The notes below the pieces were generated by a model. The model did not search any database. It saw only the letters and a list, made by a program, of their open reading frames with translations, and was not told the DNA's origin. DNA of 64,000 nt from positions 310,001 to 374,000 of the forward strand of contig BDSL01000055.1 in NCBI GenBank assembly GCA_003116995.1. The letters run 5' to 3'. Positions 12,801-34,258 of the stretch are shown in pieces; the stretch's first letter is position 1; each line of letters opens with the position of its first letter. The position numbers and the translations under genes are program-made. The DNA is from Yamagishiella unicocca (lineage: Eukaryota; Chlorophyta; Chlorophyceae; Chlamydomonadales; Volvocaceae).

Positions 12801-15800
12801 TGCTGGCGGCGCGAACATGAACGTCACGCCGGTGGGGTCTGCGCCCGTGCAGGAGGAGGTGTAGATATCCGGGACGAAAAAGTTCCTGCGTTTGCGAGGA
12901 AATCACGAGTTGATGGTGCGGGCGAGGCGTATTGCAGGGCCAGTCAGAAACAGCAGGCTGCAGAAGGGCTTAAGAGGCTGAGGTGACAACAAGTTCACAC
13001 TGAAAAGGCCCTCAACGGATTCACTGCGCGTCATCATATTATGTAGCGGCCTTGCAGGACCGGACTTGTTCTCCCTGCCGGAGCCGTATTTAACTGGAAC
13101 ATCACCCACAGCCACCTGAGCCTGACAGACGCCCCCCCTAGCAGGTGCTGGCCGCGGGCAATTGACAACCCAGCCATCGATGATAAATAGGCCCAGCCCC
13201 GCTCCCAGCCCACCAGTAATCGAGGCATGTCTTAAAGACCTCCGTGTTGTCCACATAAGATATGTTCACCAGGTAGTCCAGTCCCGTCAGCAGCTGTGTT
13301 TGTGTCTCCGCGGTCTCCAATATGCCAATGTGGGCCTACATGCGGGCGTTGCTTCGTTACGTTGCACGTGTCTCTCGTGTTAAAAGAGCAGGTCCATGGG
13401 AGCAAGAAAGCGGCCATGTAGCATTGGCAATGGGACATGGGGGTACTCCAGCACGTTCCATTCCATCCGAAAGCATTCGTTCGCCCAGGCGTGAACCCGG
13501 AGGAACGGTTGCTTGCAGGTGGCCAATACTGCAAAAGCCAATACTGCACGACATTGACGCATACCCAAACGGCCTCCCGCGCAGCTCAATCGCTCAACTG
13601 CGCTGATCAGGTGCTGCGTGGCACGCTATGACGTCATGCCCCACAGCACCTGCAGCTCCCCTGCACCGGGGTGACGCTCACCTCCCGTGCAGAAGTTGCG
13701 CGTTTCTTAAGTAAATACCCAACCGCTGCCGCCACCCTTTCTAGACGCGCATGCCAGGCTTTCAACCCACCCGGTGCGGGCGGCCCTCAGCGTTGCCTTC
13801 TTGGGCGTGCAGCAAGAAGCGCAGTTTGGTGCCGAGCATGGCGCTTCCTGCTGCACGCGCATGCCGCGGGATGTCAACGTGTGTAGGCACTGACTACATG
13901 CCCATCCATGCGATGGTGCGCAGCGATGGGTGACCAGCTCTGCCGCAAGCGCATGCACAACCCCGCCGTCTCGCCTGCCTGCCCCATGCAAGCTACTGAG
14001 CAGGCCCCTGGGGTTCGCCTGTATGTGATAGCGTCGGCATGTCCCCATGCAGCTCTCCCATACCGCCAGCCAGCCCATGTAGAGGAATCCCAACCAATGT
14101 CTGCGACTGAATGCGCTGCAAGACTTGCGGTCGCAGCAATTAACGAGACCCAACCCAGCCCCCCGTGCGGTGTCGACAACGGACAGTTTGGGAATTCAAA
14201 CACACCGACAGCTCCAGCAGCCAGGATGGATAAGGTCACCAATCGAGTCGATGCCTTGGGTAACCCGCACCAATGCCGGCCGCATTCAAGGCTTGCTTCA
14301 GACATACACTACTGCCGCGCGTCAGGAATGTCTGCCCCAATGAATCTTATACAACGCAACGAAACGCGTACGGCGCTTTTGGGATTGCAGGCCAACATCA
14401 AAACTGACTGAGGATTCAGCGTAGATGTGCAAACGGCGTGTTATGACTATGAATGCTTCAAGCCTGTGAACACCTCACGAACCACCACCCCGTTGGGCAC
14501 GTCCTTCGAGCGTTTTTAACCAGGGATCCTAATCGCCTCGGGTGCTTACTGCCTGAGGCTGGCCCAGTGGCATATGCCCAACTCCTACTCCCCCTGCCCA
14601 TCCTTGATTCAGGTAGTTGGATATTCGCAATCGGCAACTGTATGAATGCGGTGCCCTTCCGGCCCCGCCGTCGCTTAGCTACCTTGAAGAAACTTGTGAA
14701 GAAAAGCGCCAAGTTCTGTACGAACTTTTGCTGGTCGTCCGTGCCTTTCTCATAGGCCTCCGGGATGTTAACGCTTGGCGGCACGACCAACACCAATTGC
14801 CGCATGAAGTAGTCATAGAACTTGGCAAACTGCGGGTTAAACTCAGTGGCCATTTGCAAGGAGCCCACCTACAGCAATGAAATGGGAGGTGACTTTGGGT
14901 CTCCTTAGGACACACCTTTCGGATACAACCCATGCGACTATCCGTCTGACCGCCACTTGTAGTTGCCTCAGAAGTACTGAGGTTTCACAACCGGCCCGGG
15001 CTGGCAGCTGAATCTGTCACATTCGACTTGCGTCGATCGCGTGGATCAAGATGATAATTGCCTTGAGCGCATCAGCGATTGTATGCATGCCCCAACACCC
15101 AGCTGCCCCCAGCTACCCCGTACAATACCCACCTCCGTCAGGCACTGCAACGACACGTTGCGGAAGGGCGCCTGGGGGAACAGCTGCAACAGCATCTCGA
15201 GCAGGTTACCCTCGAAGATGTAACCCAGAGGTACCCAGGTCAGGAACACGCTGAGTGTCTCCAGCGTCGCACGGATAAGCTCCGCCTTCCGTGTGTTGTT
15301 CAGCACGAAGACGCACAGCTCGTGGATTGCCTTAAACTCTTGAGTCAGCGTCTGCTTAAGCTCCTTAGTTTTGGCTTGCGTCAAGTCCAGACGTGCGAAG
15401 TCGAACACTTCCTCGCTGAGCAGCTTGAGGATTTTCATGCTGTTTTCGCACAAAGTTTCGCTGGTACGTGACGCTGCCACAAGGTCTGGAATGAAGCTCT
15501 TCCAGCGCGCCGGCCAGTCGTGCTTAAGGATTTGGACCAGAAGAATGTTCAGCTTGTTGACAAAAGTGCTCTCCTTCCGAAACAGCTCCTCGGACGTTGA
15601 AAATCGGATAATAAGATTGGAAAGGTAGTTCTTGATGCCCTCACGCTGCTCCAGAGGTAGCGCACCCCACTTGAACCGAATTACGCTCTCGAGGATCTGC
15701 GCCAAGACGGCTTTCACTCAGAACCTTCCCAAACAACTACCCAGCATTCAATGCATTCCCAACAACCTGCAGAGCGAAATACTTGGTGGGTTGGTTCTGA

Positions 15801-16066
15801 GACACTTCCAGGATTGTGTCAACGCGAGTCCAGGCCTGCGGGTGCTCCTGGAACTCCAACAGGAGCTTCTCCGCCGCAGCCCTCTGCAGAAGAGGATAAA
15901 GAACTGTAATCCCGTTGATCTTGCTCGGCGTCCGCTGCACTGTGCGCACCTGCTGCTCGCCACCCACGACAGACTGCATGCTGAGGTTAACCGTGGCATC
16001 TAGCAAGCCCACATCTATTGGCTTGCTGAAGTCCAGCAGCGTGGCAGTCTGCGCCACGTCCCCCAT
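6814..16066 (-). CDS. XPO1: Exportin-1 (CRM1) nuclear export receptor, 1104 aa, 20 exons
   Basis: Minus-strand exons: 16066-15767, 15696-15133, 14868-14683, 13335-13214, 12885-12696, 12452-12291, 11987-11898, 11537-11440, 10997-10889, 10666-10601, 10367-10215, 9960-9766, 9537-9473, 9149-8985, 8761-8567, 8280-8072, 7894-7692, 7456-7355, 7083-6982 and 6852-6814. Every intron is GT-AG and every phase closes, giving 1104 residues (family about 1075). Exportin-1 binds leucine-rich export signals with RanGTP and carries cargo through nuclear pores. Seen here: the N-terminal importin-beta segment ([15 protein letters not shown]), the Xpo1 region ([17 protein letters not shown]), the groove region ([20 protein letters not shown], then [15 protein letters not shown]) and C-terminal HEAT repeats ([20 protein letters not shown]). 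Cys554 matches the groove cysteine attacked by leptomycin B in human CRM1. The start is the ATG in [13 protein letters not shown]. Intron 3 (1.35 kb) is unusually long. Confidence 0.96.
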
Positions 16067-18883
16067 GCTGCCCCCGCTATCCCCTTCCCGCGCCAAAATA
16101 TGTCGAAGTGCAGCGATCGGCGTTCAATAAACACTAGTCTCTCTCCATAGACATGTATGCAGTTAAAGTGGCAAGGCTTGCTGGCATTGAGTAAATTGGG
16201 TTTTGTATGTGTGAGCTGTGGGCCTTAAACCTACCCGAGGCGCGAAAGCACGACAAATTCCGGACGCCCTGAATGGCTATCGGATTGTTCGTCGCGTATC
16301 AATCATTATTCCAGTTGCTATACCATGTATATCTGACTCCATAACGCAAGTGATGTGCAGGGCACAAGAAACGCGGTAGGATTGCGTTTCGACTTCTCAA
16401 CTTCCATGGTCGGCCCTGGCTAAATGACCCTGGCAAAGGTAGCGGTACCACAGAATTAATTACTGTTTTGACATCCTTATTTTCCACCTGCCCTTGCAGG
16501 AATCGTAACGGTTGAGACGGTGCACCTAAACAGGTTCATTCAGTTTCATGAGTAGGAAACAAGTACTATGGAGATAGCATTCCTGCTTACATGCCTGATT
16601 TATCTAGCTTGCATGTTCTAAGACACCGATATGGGATTACGGGTGGCTAGTACCTTTGCAGAGCTGCACGTTGCAGTTGACAACTCTGGCACAGATTGGT
16701 ATGATAGCCGCACTCAGTCGTCGCAGATGCCCTCAGCACCAAACCCGTTATGCGTCTACCTATCGATGATTCGCTGTGCTATGAATACATGAAATTGTAC
16801 GGCAAATACATCGACCCGTACACCACGGTATACAGGGGTTCAAATATCATGTGTTCTCGCCTATTTCCGCTGCCGGGCGCTTCTACTACCGGGCGCTGAC
16901 GCAAAAAGTGCTGCAGTTTCCTCAAGCCCGGACGAACCCAGGACAAGAAGAGGGGCCCGTGTCTGTGGCTTTACGTTATGAGAGCAGGGGTTGAACACAG
17001 CAGATGCCCCGAAGGGCACAGGAAAGCCTCAAAAGGCACAGAAAACGCAAAACTGGGCACATGACGCCCCAGGCAATACTTACCAACACAGTAGCGGACA
17101 ACAGAAACAGCTAGTGAACAGCCCGAAACTGAGACCACACCAGACAGGCGGATAAGCAGCCCACGAATAGTACCAGGCAAGAGCCGGTTACCCGGGTTCA
17201 GCCAGGTTCAGCCAGCACACTGTATAGGGATGAGAGGTCATCTTCAGAAAGTAGTACCGGCTTCTTTGCTATATAAATGTCGGCACGATCTGCCGGCCCC
17301 TGTCGGCCCTGTCATGACACCAGTGTGTCAGCAAACACGGTATCTGCGTGCGGCAACGTTATAGTCTTCACGACTACATGGCGCGGATAGTTGCGCCGGC
17401 TGCAGCTGATCACCAGTTCCTATTACCATTAGTAACACGTCACCCTGATGCCGCCTGTCCTTCCAACATTGCGATCACAGCTGAGCCCTGAAAATGTATG
17501 TTAGCGGACAAGCTGTGCAACAGGCCATGGTCTCCTTTGCGGATACGGAAATCGGTAGGACGGGTCCTGAAGCTCCTGATGGGTATGCTGCGTTGGTCAG
17601 GATTGGTCCAGGCTCAAGCGCCTGCCTGCCACTGCCTGCGGCTACTGCTTCTGCTCAAGATCAAAGTACACCACACGGTGTGTGTGTTTCCGATCATACG
17701 TATACCCATGGATAGACAGTCGAGGCTGTAAGGTAACCTTCGGCAGGCTGCCACAACTCATGATTCAGATTCCTATCTGCACTAGCACCCACCTGCTGCG
17801 TGGGACAGCAGAATGCGAGGAGCGACGGAAAGACGCCATTAGGGTCCAAGAATTGCATAAATATAGAAGATTTGTTGACAGCAATCGTGCATGGAACCCT
17901 TCAAGGACGAACAGCTCCGATATCAGCAGCGGCTTCAACCTACATTGCCGTGAGATTTGCCGCCGCCCGTGCCCCAATTGGAAGCTTCCGCCCAGCACCA
18001 AGTCATATACAGCTTTCGAGTCGGAAGCTTCCGCCCAGCACCAGTTCGGATACAGTTTTCGGCAATGCCGTGTTCATAGAACCATCACGCCAATTCAGAC
18101 TGTACCAGAGCGACGCACCCACCTTCGCGAGCAAGGATGCAAAACGCGGGCGCACGATGAGAACACAAGAGCGCACCCAGCAGCCCTTTCGCCCGCGGCC
18201 TTCGGCGCTGCGCCAAAGCGCTCGCCCGCCCACCTTCTGACAGGCTGACCTGCAGCAACCCTCCTTTCAAACAAGCTGCACCCAGCTACGCGGAGAAAAG
18301 ACAGGCCACAACTTCTTATCTTTTTGACGCAATCGTGGTGCCAAGCGTGCGTGGTCCGACCGGCGCCTCCAAGTAGTAACCAAAGCTGTCGCCCCCAGCT
18401 GACCTCGCGCATCCCTCCGAGGTGGGGCAGTCACGTCCTTAATCATAGTAAACGGCCCATGCAATATCTGTCCACGTCAACCTCATTAGCCGCCGGGTCT
18501 CAGTTTATGCAACGGCAGGACCTCGCCCTGGTACCCCAAACCCCCACTCCGCATGCATGGCCTGGTCGCCCATGCGCCCTTTTTCAATTTGCCGCCTCGC
18601 TCCCTGCACTGCTGGCAACAGTCCAAGACAATTCCTGTCACAGTCAACCGTAAGTCACGTCTAATGTCGCGCCTACTCATTTCCAAGATCTGGGCGCGCG
18701 ACTGCAAGGCCACCTACCCCGCCTGCCAGACGCAGGGCGGGCGTAAGCCCCACCTGGCCGGCAGTCCGAGCTCCGACGTCCCACCCCTGCACTCCTCGCG
18801 CGCAATCACTCGCTCGCCCCCCGGACGATCCTGCATCCGCCTCTCCTGCCGCAACCTCAACAAGGCCGCTGCTCCCGCCACGG
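16067..18883. other. Intergenic region, no gene recognised
   Basis: The exportin-1 promoter should lie just right of 16066, and the LCB1 3' UTR just left of 18884. The middle 2.5 kb has lower GC than the exons and no recognisable protein. A TATA-like TATATAAAT occurs at about 17269, but no convincing ORF follows it. A 43-bp unit starting GGAAGCTTCCGCCCAGCACC is duplicated in tandem at 17980-18063. Confidence 0.55.
17980..18063. repeat. Two-copy 43-bp tandem duplication
   Basis: The two units begin at 17980 and 18023 and differ at several positions in their second half. Each contains an AAGCTT palindrome followed by CCGCCCAGCACCA. No role is evident. Confidence 0.7.
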
Positions 18884-21800
18884 CTACGCCTTGATCTCCT
18901 CCTTGGCGGCCTTGCGCAGAGCCGCGGCGGCCATGTTGAGCTCCTTGTCTCCCAAACCGACGTGCACGTGCATGATGAGGCTGGGCGGCGGCCGGTGTGT
19001 GTCGAGTGTGCTGTACTGCGACACGCTCACAAGGACGCCGCTGTTGCTGAGCATGTTGTCCGCCACGCGGCGCAACGTCGTGAGGTCCTCGTTCACGTCG
19101 CCACTGGGCTTGGCGAGGTGTAGATGCAGAACGGGTGAAAGCGCCGTCCCCCCGTACAGCTTCAGGCCTGGTCGTGGATGCGGGAAGGTACGGATTAGAT
19201 GAAGACAACACGGGTCAGATGGGAGATGAAGGCACGGGTTAGATGGAAGATGAAGACACCGGTCAGACGGAAGACGAAGACACGGGTCAGATGGGAGATG
19301 ACGACATCGCTGTGCAAGACAAGACGTGGCTATGATAGAGAAGCGCCATGTAGGAGACGGACCCGAGGTGACGTGGCGCGACGCGTAATGAATCAATCCT
19401 CCAGGCCCCGGGCTCCACCTTAGGGCCGCTCACCTGGCAGAGCCTTGACCAGCTCCCCTCTAAGCGTCCGGATCTTGCCGTGCAGCCGCCCCATCACCTC
19501 CTGCGCCGTGCCAGGTCCGCCGCCGGCCGCTGGCCGGAGGCTGCGGAGCATATTGATGCTGGCCGCAGCCAGATAGGGCGGCAGGGATGCGGAGAAGCAG
19601 TAGCCGGATCCCGAGAGACGCTGGTGCTCCACGGTGGCTCGGTCGCCCAGGCAGAAACCGCCCACGCTGCCCATGGCGTGGCTCATGGAGGCCGCGATGA
19701 TCTCCACCTGGGGGTGGAGGTGGGGTGCGGTGGCCGGTGTTCGGGGAGGTCAGCGACTCCGATTCCTAGGTGTTCGGGGCGCAGGAGCACCGCCGATTTG
19801 CTCCTCGTCAAGAGAGCGGCGCAGGAGACAAGGACGTGGTGGGAGGGGTCCAGCAGTGCAGGGGGCAAGGAAGTGGTGGGAGGGGTCCAGCAAGCGTGTC
19901 TGCTCCAGACCCGTGTGGTTACCGCCGGAGGCGGTACGGAGCGGGCTACGCAGAGCGGAGAGCGCCTCCTGGCACGCAGGCTGGCCCCACCTGGCCTGGT
20001 TTCAGGTTGAAGTGCTCGCATGCTCCCCGACCAGTGGCCCCCAGCACACCGAACGCGTGCGACTCGTCCACCATCAGCCGGTACCTGCGGACGCGGGGGT
20101 ATAAGAAGGACCCGTGGGTCAGCACTGAAAAGTAAAACCGAGGGACGCGAGGGCGGGATGAGGTGAAGGCAGGGTAGGAAATACTACGAGTCAAGCAGTC
20201 CAGCCCGTGCACTGTTGCGAACTATGTTGCCATCGTCTGACCAGACCGCATTGTCACAACGGCCAACTACTACAGTTGGCTTCCGTGCAGGCACCAACGC
20301 TACGTGACCCAGCCAGTCCCATGCATCCCTCGCCCTGTGTTGCGTTCCTCCCTTCTTGCGCGCACACCGGGAATCAAGACCCACTTGTACTTGTTCTTGA
20401 CCTGCCAAATGCGGTCCAGAGGCGCCAGGTCGCCGTAATTGGAGTAGATGCCCTCAACCACAATCAGCTTGCGGCACAGCGGCTTGCTGCGGCGGTGTTC
20501 CAGCAGTCGCGGGGAGAACAGCGGCGAGGTTCGGCACAGTCGGCACCAGACAGGCGGGGACGTCAGGGCACCACGCAACGATCGACAACACGCAAGACGC
20601 CACTCGTTCCGTATCTGTGCCCACCCACGGCGCCTGCACCAACCAAACCTTCCTAAAGATCCATAGATATAGGAATGTAGGAATAGTTCATAGCCAGCGC
20701 TCAAGACACTAGCCCTGCTCTGCTCTGTGCCGAGCCGGCCCTCCCTCGCGGCGCCAGCGCACTGACCGCTTGGCCTTCTCCGCCGCCTCCAGGCGCAGGA
20801 TGACCCGCTCCAGATCCGCGACGTCATTGTGGCGGAAGGTGGCAACCAGGGCGCGGCTCACGTTGACGCCCGCTTGGATGGGGTAGGCGCAGTACTGCGG
20901 AGCGGAGGGGCAGCGGGTGAGATGAGGGAGCCGCAGGGTGAGATGAGGGAGCTGCGTGTCGCCCTACTCAAGACCCAGGGCGTCCGCGATGCAAAGGCGG
21001 GGATGATAGACGTGCAGACAGTACATCGGGGACACCCCACGTGGCGCCCGCCCGCCCGCACCTCGTCAATGATGATGACGTCCTTGCGGTTGGCAAAGGC
21101 GGGGATGATGGACGTGATGGTCGCCACGTCGTACGAGTAGATGATGGCCCCCTCCGTGCCGAAGTGCGACGCGAGCTCCTCCTCCAGCTGCAAGTGCACG
21201 TCGATGGTGCCGTAGAAGCCGCGAGGACCGCATGACCCCACGCCGTACTTGTTGACGGCCGCGATGCTCACGTCCTGTGTGCGTGGGCAGGCGCGCGCAT
21301 GCGGGCTGAGTGGAGAACATGGGGGGGGGCGGGGTGAAGGTGGGGAAGGGGCGCCATAGGCACCACGTCTGCACCGCCGTTACACACATCTGAGTCGCCC
21401 GAACCCACAAACGGATGGGAATGCTCGCACCTTGCTGTCACGGTCGTTGGCGAGGTTTAGGTAGTTGGAGGAGGCCATGTGCAGCACCTTCTCCTTCCGC
21501 CCACGAATGTATGCATAAGCCCCGTCGAGCCTGTCAGGGAGAGAGTACGTGCGGCATTGCGCAAGCTCGGTCAACGGAAGAGCCACTGCGGCGGGTGCGC
21601 GAAATGACGCCTGAGCGGGTTGGCCGGTATGGCGGAACCCGCCTGGCACCCTTCTGGACTGGACTGGACCCCACCCCTCCCCGCAGGCAGCAGGCCTGCC
21701 GGTGGTGGCGCCCCAGGCCGCATTCCTGCCCAGCTCCTCAAGCATCGGCTTCCCTGCCCTGCACCCAACTGCGCATCGCCGCGCCCTTCATCTCCAAACG

Positions 21801-23088
21801 CGCAGGCCGCTGAGCGGCCTCTGGAGCTGCTGTGATCTGCACCTCTGGGCGTCCCGAAGAGCCGTCAACCCCGCGCCCCCGAGCCGCCCCTACGCCGCCC
21901 CCGCGCCTCCGTTCCTGCTCTTTGGCGCTCCGCTCCGCTGGACCATCACCTTCACCGCCCTCCGTTTGTCGGCCGTGGATTCGCGGATTCTCTTATCAAA
22001 CCCCCTGCGGCAACCCTCCACCAGGCACCTAGCGCAATGCACCGAAACCTACCTAGACACCGGACCGAGGCACCATGTCCAACTCCTCAAATCAGCATGC
22101 CGGACAAAACTCCGTTGACACCGCCTGAACCCAGGACCGCGCTGACATCCCACATCGCTCCCTAGCCCTGTCTGTTCCCTTCCTCCCTAGCCCTGTCTGC
22201 CCCCGCACGACCGCTCCTGCACGCTGCCTGTGACGGTACTGCTGCGCTTGGTCGCGTGCTCCAGGTGACATCTGCAGCTGGTGTTTCGACCGCTCAAGCC
22301 CACCCTCCCACCACACTGTTTAGCCAGCCTTCACACTGGTGCCGTGGATTAGGGGACGACTTCACCTCCACCCCAACCCCCCCGTGACCAGCAAGATGTG
22401 CTGGAAGTTAACCCGGGAGATTGGAGCTCTGCTGCCGCTGGCCTCACCGCCCTCCCTGAGCCCCCGCTGAGCAATGACCCACCCAGTGATGACGGGGGGC
22501 TCGGGCGGCTTCTCTGCGCCTTTCAGAGACGGCACCAGCGGCTCTGGCGACCACTCCTTGCACAGCGAATCAATCTCCTGAGGGTATGGGTCACGGCGGC
22601 ATGGTTCCAACATAGCCTCAACATCACACCGTGGAGCACAACGACGGCGTCCACGTCCGCTCCCCAGTACGTGCTTTAGGACGGACACACTGCAAATAGC
22701 AAGTCCCGTAATATCCCTAGAACTTCTGAAGTTGACGCTCTACATAGTATGTGTATATACTTGCCTTCTCCGTCAGGGGGTCCTCAGCACGACGATGCAC
22801 CTTGAATGAGTGCTGCAAAGCTAGGTATAGTATGACCACAATCAGCACACCCTCGATCACCAGATGACCCTTGTGCTCTAGGAAGTATGCCGGGTGGAGC
22901 TTTCCGCCAGGTCCCACAATGTCCCAAAAGGCGCGAAATGCCCGGAGCATCCCACTGAAACTCAACAAGCTAGGAGCCGGGTCATTAGAAGTCGGCACGG
23001 CGGCATTTGCGCCCGCGAGTAGAACAGCTAGGAGTAGGGGTGTACACGCTGCAAGGGCTAGCCCTGCCATTACGCGACGTCGCGACAT
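18884..23088 (-). CDS. LCB1: Serine palmitoyltransferase subunit 1 (LCB1), 537 aa, 9 exons
   Basis: Minus-strand exons: 23088-22765, 22577-22483, 21530-21431, 21274-21062, 20894-20767, 20486-20385, 20084-19991, 19707-19434 and 19167-18884. Phases close to 537 residues. LCB1 is the non-catalytic partner of LCB2 in the ER enzyme that condenses serine with palmitoyl-CoA, the first step of sphingolipid synthesis. The N-terminus has a hydrophobic stretch (about residues 8-28) and a second membrane segment ([18 protein letters not shown]), then [52 protein letters not shown] and [19 protein letters not shown]. The segment [16 protein letters not shown] lacks the PLP-binding lysine found there in LCB2, which fixes the call as LCB1. 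Intron 1 begins GCAAGT, a GC-AG intron. Intron 2 (952 nt) carries a member of the dispersed intronic element near 21955-21995. Confidence 0.95.
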
Positions 23089-23377
23089 ATTGAACGGTAA
23101 CGTGCAAGGAATAGGTGAACTATTCTATTCTAGTGTGAGTAGTGATCCATCGAATGTGATGCCTTTGAGTCCAATTACACCTGTTTGGTTTCAAGTGCGC
23201 CACCGCATCAATTGGAAGCTGGCCGCTCCCCCCCCCAATGTGACAGAGTCCCCATGACTGCATTGCAAATCGTTAGAGGTATATCTGCCATCTTATCATA
23301 GTTGAATATATGGTGTAGCAAGTTAACAGCTCCGCTCTGCTGGCAACCCGTCCAATCTAGTTGCGAGTCCTTCAGAA
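23089..23377. promoter_or_regulatory. Short divergent promoter shared by LCB1 and P5CS
   Basis: Only 289 bp separate the LCB1 ATG (minus) from the P5CS ATG (plus). Both core promoters and 5' UTRs must fit here, so this is very probably a bidirectional promoter. It is AT-richer than its surroundings. No named motif could be assigned with confidence. Confidence 0.6.
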
Positions 23378-32139
<8,762 letters not shown>

Positions 32140-33423
32140 GGGGGAGGGGTGTGAGGTTGGTGGGTGGGGTAAGGGGAGCCGGGAGGCGGTGTATGCTTTT
32201 ATGAAGGGCATGGGGTGAGGTGCGCGAGCTGGGGTGTGCCGTTGGGACGCCGATTTGCGGCGGGATGGTGGCCGTATGGAGATGGTGACATGTTTGCGTG
32301 TATGGGAGCCGGGGAGTCGGCTTGCCAGGGATAGCGTTATGGGTTGGGCAGGGTGCCTGGCGGAGCACGAGTTGCGAGTCCAGCTTCGGCAATATCAAGG
32401 TTTCCTGTCCGATACTGCAACCGCTACAATTGTTGTCCTGAACGTTTTGGGGACTGAAGTATTTTGCGTGCGCAGAAGTTGTAACTCATCTGCTTTCCAT
32501 CAGTTTGAGCTGGCCATACCGTATTTCGTATCCCACGAGCACTGTAATCTCAACACTTTTGGTGGTCTGCTGCTGGCCCTGTGCTGCGTCTGTCGGACTG
32601 AACTATACTAATCCGAGTGGTGAGAGCGAGAGGTCAGCACAGCACCGCCTAAATCTCGCTCGTGTTCAGATGGGCCCTGCGCACACGCCAACGGTCTCCC
32701 GACGAACTTTCCTCGAACCTCTCCTTTTGACTTCTTTACCACAATTGTTTTACAGGTACAATTATGAGCATGTGTGCACGTCCTGTAATGTGAATTACCA
32801 AGGTCATCGCCTTTCAGGACAACGCACAACGCCAGCAAAGGCGTTTAAGTATGTCGAATTTATTTGCGTCATATTGTGGGACAGTGTTCATCGAGCGGTG
32901 AGCGCGCCTCAAGCTTGTCGGACGCGCATCTTCCTGACGCGCGTTTCCGCTCAGCGTGGCTGTTAGGTTAGTGGGGTAGTCCAAGTGGGTCGTAGATGGA
33001 AAAATTGAATGCATGTAAGCTGTTGCGGTGCGGTACAGCACGGACCACTGTCGGAACCCCATTACGCATTTTGGTCGTTTCACGTCAACGATACGCTGAT
33101 GAGGTCTCGCTTTCTGGCTTGGTCCGTCCGCGCACCCTACAGAGCGAGGACGCTTTTCGGAGGCTAGGGCTCTTTCGGGACCTGGTACCGGCAGCACCCT
33201 CCCCTGTCCGGAGGACGCCTCAACAATCTTTTGGCTTCATCACCAATCCAATGATCATCCACGAATTCGAGCCATCCCACGCAACACACTAGGTAAGCAT
33301 GGGTCTTAGGATATCAGCAGTCGGACCCAGGGGTCGCTGCTCTGTAGGACGTGACGCAGCTCGCGCGTGTGCCTAGGCGCTGCTCGCGCGCGTGCCATTC
33401 CGACACGGGATAACAGCTGCACA
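32140..33423. other. P5CS 3' UTR and unassigned intergenic DNA
   Basis: A TGTAA, the usual green-algal poly(A) signal, lies at 32480-32484, about 340 nt after the P5CS stop. The rest has open frames up to 127 codons on both strands, without domains or conserved motifs. I see no supportable gene. Confidence 0.5.
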
Positions 33424-34258
33424 ATGGGTACGACCTGGATTGTTCTTGGTGTTAGTTGCATGACTGCCGCGTATTTTACTACGGCTTTTATGCCGAATGT
33501 GCGTGAAATGCCTTGCCGGACAGCGTCAGTAGCATTTGCAAAGGTGGCGGATGCCGGCGCCTCCCTTTTCACCATGCTCAGGGGCGGCCTGACAGCATGT
33601 CGACACGCGGCAGCGGTGAACCATCGCGCTTCGGCGCTGCCGACGAGCACCCATGTCGTGAAGACGCCGAACTTCCCTAAGGCCACACGCTCGAGGTATC
33701 ATGGTAGGTTATGAGCTTTACGTACACAATTCTTTCGTCCACCTTCAAATGTGAAAGTGTCTAGACGGGCATTCTGCAAGGCAAATCGGCATAGGCCCGG
33801 AGGACTAATCTTTAGGGGGCTGGCTGTAGCAACGCGTGGCATGTAGCGCGATGTGTAGCGTGCCGTTGGACCAATTTGTACGCTTGCTGGTGTTCGTGTG
33901 GTGAGGATGATCCAGCGTGATGCGTGTAGGGGTAGTGCCACAGGAATTACTGTCGTTGGGGCTCGCCAGCCATCAGCGTCAAACCCCCAACTCCCGTCTC
34001 TTCTGGACCGCCATCTTCACCGCCTTGGTTTGTCGGCCGTGGATTTGCGGATTCTCTGTAAATCCCCAACTCCACGCGCCCTGCTGTGAATTTCCCGCAG
34101 GCTATGGGAACAACGGCGCGGATGGAGGGGACAACTCTGACGACGTGCAGATCACTGGCACCGTCAATTATGGTGCGCGGCGCCGCGCTGGGACTGGGGC
34201 CGTTACACCGACTGGTGAATGGTCCCTGTTGCTAAGGCCCCTTATGACCCCTTCCTGA
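33424..34258 (+). CDS. Possible two-exon hypothetical protein, 145 aa
   Basis: Exon 1 is 33424-33703 and exon 2 is 34101-34258, joined by a GT-AG intron (GTAGGT / CCCGCAG) in phase, to 145 residues. The N-terminus is hydrophobic (WIVLGVSCMTAAYFTTAFM) and could be a membrane anchor or organelle-targeting segment; the C-terminal exon is Gly/Asp-rich and ends with SLLLRPLMTPS. I do not recognise a family. Support is a clean splice junction and a consistent frame only; the overlapping minus-strand frame (33306-33686) is the main rival. The intron contains a 45-bp stretch (34014-34060) also found in LCB1 intron 2. Confidence 0.4.

Noticed and set aside
13336..14682. Nested gene in the long exportin-1 intron
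   Set aside because: Frames of up to 167 codons occur on both strands, but none shows a domain, motif or codon bias.
22361..22688. Separate 108-codon minus-strand gene
   Set aside because: Its core ([16 protein letters not shown]) is exon 2 of LCB1 and splices in phase on both sides.
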